Assembly: GCA_025677815.1 (NCBI GenBank) | Contig: JAIXMP010000012.1 | Span: 806,001-870,000, forward strand | Direction of reading: 5' to 3' | From: Phascolomyces articulosus | Lineage: Eukaryota > Mucoromycota > Mucoromycetes > Mucorales > Lichtheimiaceae | Length of the DNA: 64,000 bases | Part shown: positions 33,693 through 44,693 of the stretch, piece by piece | How the letters are laid out: every line of letters starts with the position of its first letter | Position numbering within the stretch: the first letter of the stretch is position 1 | Notes under the pieces: model-generated | What the model saw: the letters and a program-made list of their open reading frames with translations, nothing else | What the model was told of the DNA's origin: nothing | Database searches by the model: none | Made by a program: the position numbers and the translations under genes

Positions 33693-35993
33693 GGAAAGAA
33701 TAAACAATTGATTTTCCACTTTGACAGACTTGAAACAACAATCACATTGTGATATTATACCCCCCTCCCCAAATTCCCTGTATCCATTTATAAATTAGTT
33801 AGAACAACGTAGCATTCTACGTACCTGCCCCCATATTTCTAGGCAAGACCTTTGATTGTACACTGAATCCAGAAGATTTACCCATCTTACCCCTTTCTAA
33901 ATTACAATGAAAACTAATCATTTAATACCCAACATCGCTAACTACAACAAAACTATGTTGATGATCACAATAATTTATGTATCGATGCCTACTCTCTAAC
34001 AAAGAATCTTTTATTTCAAACTCTCTTATTTCACCTTCTTCCATCAAAGCATTGTTCATTAATTCACAACTAAACAATATCAATTATACATGCTATCATT
34101 AATCATTCTTTGTAACTATTTCTATATCAAATCAAACGCATATTTCATAAATTTTATTTATTTGATATTCTTCATGGTAGAGACTGCTATATTTTATCGT
34201 AAGCCCATGATTAACTACAATTAGAATAAGATGTATCAAAGGAATGAACCAAGACGAGAGTCGTATGACTGCGAGGAGCACGCCAGCTGTGATGCAAACA
34301 GGAAACCCGGATGCCTAACCATAACAAAAACCAAAGTGATTGTAGCAGGAGAAACGAATCCAGCGCCAGCCTCCAGTGGATCGTATGACCCTGGTCCAGA
34401 CTGTCGCATTGACTAGATGAAAACAGTACAAACACGGCGGTCCGTCTCCTACAATTTCTGCTGTCTTTTCGCGGTTACTATGCAGCTCGAATAAGAAGAG
34501 TGGTTGATTCTCGCACCATTTATACAAAACAATTAGTATGTATTTACAGAATATAAATGCAAGAGCTTTTGGGTTTTTCAAAAGTAAAATATATATACCT
34601 TTACATTTTACAGAAGCTTGCTGTATCATCAAAAAAGAAGCAGTAGTGCCGTCCGCCAGCTTTTCATTGGATTACACCTTGTAATTACAAAAGCTCATGA
34701 GACAAGCATAGGACTTAGAGTTCGGTTGGGCAGCCCCGTTTCCCGGCTGCTTAAAACTTTATCGAACGAGAACGTTCCAAGTTCTTGAACCGAACCTTTT
34801 GTCTCGAACGAGACCGGTTGAGAATCCTGACCCGACCGAAATAAACTCATTCTGGAACGGTCAACCGAAGGAAAACCAATAGAAAAAAAAGGTGATAGAG
34901 TTGCTGTAAAAACATTGTTTTAAAAAGGCACCACTGATTATTATTAGAGAACAATATAAAATATAACATTACTATAAACACTTTGAAATGGACACATAGC
35001 AAAAATAATAAAAAAACAATATACTATTTTTTTCCTCTTGATCACACACACACACACACTAAATAAAAGGAAGTGGGTCCTCCCTTATATATACAATATA
35101 TGATATGCGCAGTATCAGTTCTTTTTTGACTCCTCCCCCCCCACTCATAACATATATTATAGTATTTTCCTTTCGTTCTCTCCCCCATATTATATACTCT
35201 TATAAGATGGAAACATATTAGCTATAACTATCCCATGGTAAGAAGAGGATTAGTTACCATATAAACTTTTTTGCTTACAAATTAATGGGTAACTACTTTT
35301 TGGTATGAAAAATGAGAACAAGATAAAACATGCTAAGGGAATAATAAACGTAGTGAATAAATACTTTTTTATATCCATTAATATTTCTGATAAGAACAAG
35401 TACATATACAAATGTAACTTTATAAAAGGGCAAGAAGTCATACACGTATCCATATTTAATAATGTTATTGTTGTAAGTAGATAGCAGCGTGACCACCAAT
35501 TCTGTTGTTGTATGTAACGACATTATCACATTATCTTCTGTTTAATACTCTTTTGGAAACTGTGGAGTGATAGTGCTTCTAACACCAATGACAACCATAA
35601 AAAAATAAAATAACCAAATCAATAATTTTATAGACAACGCTGTCTAACAACTATTTTCACAGAAAACAATGCGAATTTTCTCTTTTTTTGCAATAGGTTG
35701 TCATCAGAATGAAATATTTGAATAATATGACAACAAATAAAACCCAAATGTTATATATAGGAACAATCAATCATCTGTCGAATATGTGAATGAAAATTAA
35801 CTTTTTTCTTCCATCTTCACAATAACCATTCATACAAAACAGAAAATATTACTATTCTACTTTCAAGGCTTGGTATTGCTATTAACTCTTTCTCTTGAGA
35901 TCGTCTAATAGAATTACTAGGTAAAAATACTTCCGTTAAAACACTGTAGGTGAATCAGTATTTTTTAACCATATATTATACTATAGCACAATA
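33693..35993. other. Intergenic region with a less AT-rich island
   Basis: No gene is supported. The stretch 34225-34445 and 34655-34875 is markedly richer in G+C than its surroundings. It contains an imperfect inverted repeat (TTCGGTTG near 34722 versus CAACCGAA near 34862), a GCAGCC...GGCTGC hairpin near 34733-34752 and repeated GAACGAGA motifs. A (CA)n tract lies at 35043-35059. Confidence 0.45.
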
Positions 35994-36686
35994 ATGGACG
36001 AAAACAAATCAAAAAATCAATATTATTCTGAAATCATACCATATCATCGTGACGTACATCAAACCAAAGGAGAAGGCGATGATAATAAACTCACATCTGA
36101 GAAAACAGAAGAAAATATAAGTACCATGCTTCCTAGCACTCTTGAAAACCACAACAAAGACGATAAAACAAGTTATCTTTCTACTACTACTACTACTACT
36201 AATATTACAAGAAGAAGATCCAGTGATTATAATATTGATCGTCTCAAACGAATGTCTGGTATTTGTCCAGCTCTATTTATGATGATGGAAAATATATCAG
36301 ATAATGATGATAGTACAGTTATTGAACAGCAATAACAAAAAAAAGTAGATGAAGAACTATCATTCAATCCTGTTGAATATACCAATGGTAGAAGCAATAT
36401 TTTTTGTATTAATACGGATAATGGATACGATGCCATTTATATACCACCACCACCACTAATTCAACAACACAACTCAACAAGAACAACAGTATGACAATCG
36501 ATCATGAATACATTATCGCTGGGCACGGCATCTACAGTTTACGGTGGGAATCCATATTTTCAGCATTCTATGCATCTGGACAACATTGATATTTGGAAAG
36601 AATACACCATAACGATGACGGATAATGAACAACGCAACAAAGAAAACAAGTGGAAATTATCTTGGGGATTTTTAAGCTGTTTTTAA
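35994..36686 (+). pseudogene. Single 231-codon frame interrupted by two stops, unknown function
   Basis: From ATG 35994 the same frame runs to TAA 36684-36686, broken only by TAA at 36333 and TGA at 36492. Segments: DRLKRMSGICPALFMMMENI before the first stop, FNPVEYTNGRSNIFCINTDN and YIPPPPLIQQHN between them, and SLGTASTVYGGNPYFQHSMH and WKLSWGFLSCF after the second. The N-terminal half is Asn/Thr/Lys-rich and probably disordered. Persistence of one frame argues for a recently broken gene rather than noise; stop readthrough or sequence error is possible. No family is recognised. Confidence 0.5.
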
Positions 36687-36831
36687 GAACATTCAATGTC
36701 AGAGTTCAGTAGTAGAAATAGTATACTTAATATGTAATTATTTTATCTAAGAAAAGGATTTCATATTTAACCGTAACAATAAATGGTGTTCAAAAATAAA
36801 GTCGCACAAACTTTGATGTGTATATATTTTT

Positions 36832-38135
36832 TTATTGTTCTTCAAAAGGATTATCCATTTCTTTTGCTATATTATCGAAATCAATATCGGTAGCATATCT
36901 AAAATTTTTGCTGTTTTTGTGATACCATCGTAAGTTTTCCTTTTTTGTCTCCATGATCTGGATAATCGTTGAAGTTCTTTAGAGATTCGATCGAGGGATT
37001 CTTCTTTGACAAAAATAGTATAGTATGTTTCATTCTTTGCTAATTTGATCCTGTGGATTTTACTTGCTCCAGTTAATTGAACAAGAACACACAAATGATA
37101 ATCATGTTGACTATCACCCTTAGTGATATCGCCAGGACTCGGTGGAAAATCTCCTATTTGTATCGTTAACCCTCCATTATCAAAGGGTTTCTCATTTGTA
37201 GCATAAGTAGATGTAATTTGCATAGTAGTTTTGAATATCTGTAGTTAAACTGTGTAGTAAATGTTTTCCATGAACACCCGTCCATGATGATAAAAAAATG
37301 TCCATGTGATTGAATCGTTGATTTGCAATAAAACGGACAATTTATAAAAGCCAACATGGTAATGTCGGGTTTTGGCTAATACCCCATAGAAATGCTTCAT
37401 CAAGTTCTCTATGGGTTGATTGTAATCAACGTTTGTTCGCATTGAGGTTGGATGGTGAGTTGCTCAATACATTGATCTCATCCAGTTGTGAATTATAAGC
37501 GTCTCCCCATTTATGAGTATTATTACCAGTAAAGAGCAACTTTCTTGCTTGTTGTATTGCCTCTTCTTATGTCCATAAACGTTTAAAATACTCTTCCTCC
37601 CCAGTAAGAAGCTATCAATGATTATAATCAAATTCAGGAACAAGGGCAACGACACATTGTGGTTTGTTATATATTCTCTACGTAGTGCGTATTTTTCGTT
37701 TCTTTTCTTCCTTATCATTTTGGTTGATGCACCATTGGTTAAACCATATATATTTGATGTTGAAGTCGTTGCATAGTCTTAGGATGGTCCCTTTGAATTC
37801 GACATGGTTTACATTACTTTCATTCATATCTCCGTATTGAATAATATTCAGTATACTTTTTATAACACTGTTTCCGGCAGAAATAATCTCATGTTTGTGT
37901 TCACCCACTCACTTAATTTTTCATTGGCTTCATCGGGTATCATATCTCCAGATTGGTTCCAAGAATATGATAAAGCACAATGACCTTTTTTCGCTTGTGA
38001 ACCATTGACTACTTTCATGTCAGAGATAAAAACGAGTTTAGAGGGCATAAAATCTGGTTGTGGTAACACGTCCGGGAATCGTCTTAGTAAGTTATCCATT
38101 TTATGTCTGTGGACAATATCGTATTTGAAATACAT
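36832..38135 (-). pseudogene. HET-domain-like gene, frameshifted and nonsense-mutated
   Basis: The N-terminus at 38135 reads MYFKYDIVHRHKMDNLLRR, then CALSYSWNQSGDMI, the first HET motif. A frameshift near 37905 leads to VEFKGTILRLCNDFNIKYIW then CINQNDKEEKKR, the second motif. A further shift gives QCVVALVPEF, tandem TGA-TAG stops, then EEEYFKRLWT, TAA at 37567-37569 where Leu is expected, and EEAIQQARKLLFTGNNTHKW. Later segments carry SSWTGVHGKH (shared with the HET relative at 13.5-14.9 kb), HLCVLVQLTGASKIHRIKLA and end FDNIAKEMDNPFEEQ at TAA 36832. At least three frame changes and several stops make it a pseudogene. Compared with the other copy it retains the W-T-x-E-E-A region. Confidence 0.8.
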
Positions 38136-39089
38136 GATGATCTTCGTTACTTTATAATATATTCAAACAAATGACGAATACGTTTATATTGGAAGTTTGT
38201 AGGGATAATATATAATGAAAAAGTAGATGAAAAAAAGGAAATACATAAAATGATAGAAAACAAAAAAAAAACATTTTGTACATTTTTATCATCAACTGCC
38301 AAGCCTGAAATTCTAAAGAGCATTTGCTATTTTTTTTGTTTCGTTTTCATCCTAAAATTGCCTTTTTCATTATATTATAGCCACACACTTAAGTTTATTG
38401 CTGAGTCAGTCCCATAATAGATTCAATTTTTTTTATATTGTCATGGAATACCAGTTTTAGATAAATTATACATCTTTTTATTTTGATGAAATTTTGGGGA
38501 TGATCTACGGATTTCGATTTTAAAAAAAGAAATTGGTTTAATGACGGAGGCTGTATGCGCGCCACAAGCCCATAAAAAGTGTATCAAGCTCAAAGATCAT
38601 TAAGCATTTTGAAAATCATTCCCGAGGAAACTAATCTTTCACCATTTTCAAAAAGAATACTTGATCCGCATGCATCACCATCCACCCACATACCATCAGA
38701 TTAGTAAACAAGGCAAAATTATTTGTTGTACGAGTATGATTTATGTGTAGCTTAAATCCTTTTTTTGTTCATTTTTTGTTTGATCAATTTTAAAAAAATG
38801 ATATAGTAAGAGGATAGACATAGATAGGCAGATGCGTGATTTGTATGTACAGTATAATATTATTTAGTATGTAAACGGAAGAAAAAACAATATATTTTAT
38901 TACCATTTATTAATTAAAAATAAGCAATATGAAGCATATCACAGCAATTATACTCTCATTATTAAAAAAAATCAGTTTCCTAGACCTATAGGTAAAAATT
39001 GGTTCGTTGTTGAGTTTTTGAAGCGAAAAGTTTTCATCACAGTATTGGTACTATAAGAAGCAAAAGAGTTCTTGTCAAAACTCCAAGTT
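38136..39089. other. Intergenic region upstream of HET pseudogene
   Basis: AT-rich; no gene supported. It separates the HET pseudogene from a tiny proline-rich ORF on the same strand. Confidence 0.45.
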
Positions 39090-39302
39090 TCAGTATATGT
39101 TGCTACCATCTGTTAAACAACCATCAGCTTCTCGGTCATTTGATATTTCAGCTGGTGTATTAGGTGGAGCAGGAGGAGGACTAATCATCCCCATTTTAGA
39201 ATAAAAAAGGTGTCAAATCACTGTGCATACTTCTTGCAAGTTCTTTTATTCTCTTTTTTTTAAAAAAAAATACCTTGGAGGGGGAGTAGGATAAAAAGGC
39301 AT
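39090..39302 (-). CDS. Predicted 39-aa proline-rich protein, two exons
   Basis: Exons 39302-39274 and 39180-39090 join in phase across a 93-nt GT...AG intron. The peptide starts MPFYPTPPPSPPPAPPNTPA and ends in an acidic tail (EISNDREADGCLTDGSNIY). An alternative start at ATG 39196 inside the intron would give a related C-terminus. No targeting signal is seen and no family is recognised. It lies about 1 kb upstream of a HET pseudogene on the same strand, like the 51-aa ORF at 15888-16429. Confidence 0.4.
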
Positions 39303-39799
39303 TTAAAAAGAGGACCAAAGAAGTTTCGGTTGTGTTTTGTTATTGATATATTATATAAAGCCACTGGTAGATTTACAGAATTTATGCAGATACGAGATTC
39401 TTGTTACTTTTCCCTTTGTGCGTATTAATGAAATAATTTTGGATATGAATGACCGAAACATACAAAATTCTTCACCTTCTTTATATAAATCTTTATATTT
39501 ATAATTAGAGTGTTATACTATTTTTACAACAATAACAACACTAGGAAATGTTGACCAGGACAGCACGCCACAATGAATAACAATATAAGAATATGTTTCT
39601 TTGGAATAGAATGAACACCAGTAAAGTTGTCATTGGCCTGTAATGTATCCAAACACCGCTCTAAGTGCTCACTGGAATTAACTCCACTTTACTTTTTACA
39701 TAAATTCTATTAAGTCTGCTTTTTGCAGTGTTGACAGTAGTGGCTTGACAACCTTTATATATACATATATATAACACATCATAGAATACATAGTTCATC
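39303..39799. promoter_or_regulatory. Intergenic region upstream of the RRM gene
   Basis: Divergent spacing between the tiny proline-rich ORF (-) and the RRM gene (+). A TATATATACATATATATAA stretch lies at about 39757-39775, roughly 25-40 bases before the RRM ATG. No other element is assigned. Confidence 0.4.
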
Positions 39800-40503
39800 A
39801 TGAGCAGTAATAGTACAGAAAATAAGAGTACCTTGTTTGTTGGTATGTGTTATTAATGGTTCAACAAAAAAAAAATAAGAGATGAAATGACGTAACCTTT
39901 TTGTAAAATATTATAGGAGGACTTGATCAAGAAGTGACAGAAGCGATTTTACATGCTGCATTTATACCCTTTGGTGATATTGTCTCAATACAACTTACCG
40001 TTGATCCTGGATCTCGTAAATATCATTTTAAAACAAAAAGTGACTCTCTCGATGAGAACAACAAAACGTACGATTCCCAATCTGACTGAACGTTACTATT
40101 ATTATATAGATAATCAACATAAAGGATATGGATTTGTACAATATGAAGAGATTGAAGATTGTGACGCGGCCATTGATAATATGCATTTAGCTGAATTGAA
40201 TGGAAAAGTGATTAAAGTAAACAAGGCAAAACCACAACGTGTCGTTGCAGGCTCTAATCGTGCAGGTAAGAGAAAAAAACACACACTCTCTCTATAGAGG
40301 CGGTTGTTGTCTAGGTGTAAAACAAATAGACAATGGAAAAAAGATGGTTGTATCCTCATATCCTATGGATTATTTTTCTTATAGTATGGACGGATGACGC
40401 GTGGTTACAAAAATATGCCCATCCAGATGGAAATTCGAACGATAACGACGATAATGTAGAAGAAGCACAATCTCCCGACCATCCACCTCCACCATCACCA
40501 TAA
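39800..40503 (+). CDS. RNA-recognition-motif protein, Cyp33/PPIE RRM type
   Basis: Exons 39800-39842, 39917-40015, 40110-40265 and 40385-40503 join in phase, giving 138 aa. A single RRM spans residues ~11-88: RNP2 TLFVGGL at 11-17, RNP1 KGYGFVQY at 52-59, and [11 protein letters not shown] near the end. [15 protein letters not shown] follows, as after the RRM of cyclophilin E (Cyp33). The protein stops there with an acidic, proline-rich tail ([10 protein letters not shown]) and has no cyclophilin domain. Human PPIE acts in the spliceosome and binds the MLL PHD finger through its RRM. Here only RNA or protein binding can be inferred, in the nucleus. The C-terminal exon is complete to TAA 40501, so the lack of the isomerase is not due to truncation by the window. 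Confidence 0.88.
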
Positions 40504-43085
40504 ACTAATAAAGTACCACACCATCAACGATAATTATAAAAAACATTTGCATAATCACACACATATATACATCTTCCGATCTATTTTCCATTGGATAAGC
40601 CATTCATGAAATTATATATATATATATATTTACAACTCACGATGATACGACACTATATTTGGGGGACGGAGGAAGAGTGTATCTTTTGAAAAACGCGTTG
40701 ACAATGATCTATCTATATTATAAAATCAGTGTGACAAGAGAATGATGATAGGATATATATGTATATATATATATACTTTGGATGAGATGGAAATGGGATG
40801 GATAAAAGTTTATATATGTCAATACGACGCGTCAATTAGGATCCGTCCAAACATCATCAATTTACTTGATGAATCAATTCATGGTTCCACAACGTTACTT
40901 TCTCTTTCTATCCATGTGGTCCATTTTGACAACAACTTTGTTCATGATGATCTATACTTCCCCCCGGGTGTACAAAAAAGAAAAAAAATAAGTTCATGGA
41001 GTGTTTAAAAATCAAAACAATTTGAACGTGGTTGGCATGGTCTTTAGTATCCCTACGCCTTCTTTTTTTATCAACTAAATTGTGAAGTTTTCTAGAAAAG
41101 GAAAGATACATTTGGGTTTTTCAGAAATTGTATGGACCGTCGATGTAGCATGGTGGATATCATTAAAAACAACATATTCTAATACGCCCATCCCATATAT
41201 CCCATATATTATACGGAATCCAGTACCGCGATATCTATGGCCACCTCCTTTCCAAACCATTATGAAAAACATATTTTTTTTACAGATGTGTTGGAGAACT
41301 ATAATCTTACTTTTTTTTTACAACTGCAGATAAATGTAATAAGTTATAGATAGAAAACAATCGGAAAATAAAAGAGATCGTGGTAGTTTCCAACATTGCT
41401 TTGTTAGCTTCTGAAAACTTGACTGGAAGGTATACTGTCATGAATAGATTTCTTCTTGGTTAATGTTCCTGCACACATCCCAGGGTGTCTAAAACTTGAT
41501 CTAGCTGAGCATTGACATAGTTCATATATTGGAGCAAATACCTAAATGTGATGGGATAGAGCAAATAAGGTATATCCAAGATATGATGACAAAATAGGAA
41601 ATAAAGTGTTTTTTTTCACTCATTATCAATCTTTGTCATTAACACGCATACAACAATGAGTAAACAGTTAATTACAAATCCATCATCGAAAAGTACAAAA
41701 GGACATCGATTTTATTATATAACATTAGTACATATCATCGTAGACATTATCATTATTATTGAATAAACACATCTTCTGATTCCGGACCCAATAGGAAAGA
41801 AAAGTGCAATTCACTGATACAAGAACTGTACCTACATAATATTAATCTTCAATGGTATTATTCATTCTCATTGTGAACAGGGAGTGGAAAGTCGATTCTT
41901 TTTTACTATATATGTTGATCCATCATCAATAGAGTGTGTGTATGGTTAAAAAACAAAATAAAGATTTTTTTTCAAATTTGACAGAGGAAATAATCATTAT
42001 TGATAGTTTGTTCCTTTCTCTTCTATTATCGGTTTGATGAATTTCACTGGTTTCATCACTATAGATGCCCGTTTCACATTGCCTGTTATATAATGCTTTC
42101 TATTAGAAAAATATGTAAAAGATCGACATACTTAGAAGAAGAAAAAAGGAGGGGATAAATAAACAAAAAGGCAAATTTTATTATTAGTATCTTTATTTGT
42201 GAACACGTTTTTAATGTCTTTGTGATTCTATTGACAAACACTAAACTATATTGTGCTTCTACTGAAATATTTAAATATAGGACTTGGTGCGGTGGAGTCA
42301 AATGATACTATCTATTTTCCATAGCTCTGTATTTATTCATCCAAAATAACTGAACCTTACTCCTTCTCCATCCTTCTCAATGATTCATATAGTATGGCGC
42401 CTTCTTATACATTATCTGATTATTTTTGTATATGAACCCATCTATCATCAAATCAAATAACAATTTATAGTTTTGATTATAGACTACAAAAAAAAAAAAA
42501 GAGGGAGAGAGATGATCATACACCAACCCCCCTTTTATATATATATATCTTCTCTGATGTGTGCCATGTTTGAACCTGAAATAAAACCAGTTTTTGGTTG
42601 TAGTTGTTGATGTACATTTACCCAAACTTGCATATAACCGAAATGTCGGATTTTGCTTACATACCAAGTTTATTTATCTTTTCGATACAAATGATTGACA
42701 TTCATAATATAATTGTCATAATTATTATTTTTTTATTATTGCTATTGTTATTTAAAAACTTGTTTCATATATAACTATATTATATATATATATTATATAG
42801 AATCAATAATAGCAGTAATAGAACAATCGTATCCACCCCTTAATGTCTCTGTAACATGGATGAAGTATGTTTATGCAATAGAAATGAAATCTTATTAATA
42901 AAAGAAATGGTCCATCCCTACTCAACTACTACTTTACTGAATAGGTTATTTTGCTAATTTATCCAACTTCCCCCTTAACTACAGACACTCTATGATTGGT
43001 TGCCCTCGAGAAACCGTTTGGATCGATCGATGAGGAGAAAAAACAATAGCTCCTTAATTTTTTATAGAGTGGATTCTAATAGGTG

Positions 43086-43138
<53 letters not shown>

Positions 43139-43196
43139 CATTATTATCGTTAACCTCTATTATTCTATAATACCTCCCAAAACATGAATGATCTAT
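40504..43196. other. Intergenic region with coding-like minus-strand segments
   Basis: 2.7 kb without a gene that could be assembled. On the minus strand several short pieces look coding: 42655-42540 (RHFGYMQVWVNVHQQLQPKT), 42477-42395 (YNQNYKLLFDLMIDGFIYKN), 42290-42190 (QVLYLNISVEAQYSLVFVNR), 41832-41770 (SELHFSFLLGPESEDV) and 41541-41460 (YLLQYMNYVNAQLDQVLDTL, ending at TAA 41460 after a TTTAG acceptor). The pieces could not be joined in one consistent phase, so they may be a decayed gene or part of a real multi-exon gene. The RRM gene's 3' region occupies the left end. Confidence 0.35.
43086..43139. repeat. (ATT)n microsatellite
   Basis: About 54 bases of uninterrupted ATT triplets just downstream of the FAM210-like gene. 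Confidence 0.9.
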
Positions 43197-43688
43197 TTAT
43201 TTTTGACGACGAAATAATCTTGTAATGAAACTACCCATAGGCCCAATCAATCTTTCTGCCATAAATGGTGTCAGTGCGACCGAAGCAGCTATCCGTAATG
43301 GTAACATGGCCTATTATAGCAGCGATTCGATTTAGTAAAAGATAATAAGGATTCATAGAATTCTATCCCGAAAATAAAAATATATATAGCTTACCTTGAC
43401 AACGGCATAAGACGTGGCCAAGTTGACCATGACTTGACTATCTGAGTCTAAAGGTTCATAGCCATATCGTGTTCTTACTTTACTCATAATACGATTGCCT
43501 TCGGCAACAGCTTGTTCAGGTACAGGAACACGAATATCGGAATAGTCCAATGTGTAGTAGACAATGGGTAATGGTATAATGGCCGTGATTTCATGAAGGA
43601 GAGCAAATGAAGTTAAATACGATGCGGGTTTATGACGGAATTGTTCGGCATACTTTTTGAAAGTTGAAGTACCAGCACGGCGAAACAT
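43197..43688 (-). CDS. FAM210/Mrx15-like (DUF1279) mitochondrial membrane protein
   Basis: Two exons, 43688-43395 and 43310-43197, give 135 aa. The start MFRRAGTSTFKKYAEQFR is basic and amphipathic, fitting a mitochondrial presequence. YLTSFALLHEITAIIPLPIV is a membrane segment. YGYEPLDSDSQVMVNLATSY, then AVVKAMLPLRIAASVALTPF, then RLIGP forms the second conserved block of the DUF1279/FAM210-type family, in which yeast Mrx15 acts in mitochondrial translation and membrane association of ribosomes. Function here is by family only. The intron is 84 nt with a GTAAGC donor. Confidence 0.72.
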
Positions 43689-44693
43689 TCTTGTAGTTGG
43701 GGGGAGTGAAGGAGTATATAGTGTATATGTGTATGTGTAAAAAAAAAAATGTGGGTAAGACGACTGACGTTTTGACTTTCAAAAGAGCGCAGTCCTTCTT
43801 TATAACAAACAACAAAAAGCAGGCGCCGACATGCCTTTCTAGACCTTGTGGTTACACTGCGCATGTGTCGGCATGGTTTTATAAGATATTCTAATCCAAA
43901 AGTTTGGTTCTTGTCAAATAGATAGGCACTTTACTCGCGCGCTTTTATATATATAGTATTATCATTACCAAACCGATAATTCAACATCCCATTGCAACAA
44001 AAACAAACAAACAAGATAGTAAAGAGAGACAGAAGAGAGTGGATTAAAATGTTTTTTTTAGAACAAATTATATTAATAATAATTTCATCATCAAATCGAC
44101 GCCGCCGCTGTTGTTAGTGGGGATTATAACAAAAAAAAAACAAGCGGGTTTTTTTCTTTTCTTTTGAAGTGTGTTTTTTAAATGGAACTTGTACAATATA
44201 AAAAACGAAGGGAAAGAGACGGGAAGATTAATAAAAAAAAGGAGGGTAATATGGGTTTGTGTGAAACGATAAGGGAATGGAGGAGAAAGAGAGAAAGTGT
44301 GTGTAATAACATTTTTTTTTGGGATTACATTGAATATTATATCAGGTTGGTTTTTTAAATATACAATTCAAGATCCTAATAACTGATCAAGATCTACTTG
44401 ATCCAAAAGTTATTATTCTATCTCAAATCATATAAGAAAATGGACAAAAACGATAAGGGGGGGGGATATATAATAATAATGAAAAAAAATGAAATACAAA
44501 ATAAGAATATGAATGTTCTTTTGAAATGTCAAATATAAACTGTTTCCGCAAGCAGAAACTTGATTATAATTGAACATAAAGAAGTAGAAAGATCATTCAA
44601 AAGATGAGAGAGAGAGAATGGGGAAAAATAATAATGAAAGGAATGGGTTGGTTTTGTTGTTAATTAAAAAAGAAAGAAAAAAGTACATCTTTA
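43689..44693. other. Intergenic region
   Basis: Spans the start of the FAM210-like gene and the 3' end of the zinc-finger gene. Poly(A) and GA-rich runs dominate (44260-44310, 44600-44630). A GCCGCCGCTG stretch occurs near 44102. No gene is supported. Confidence 0.5.
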
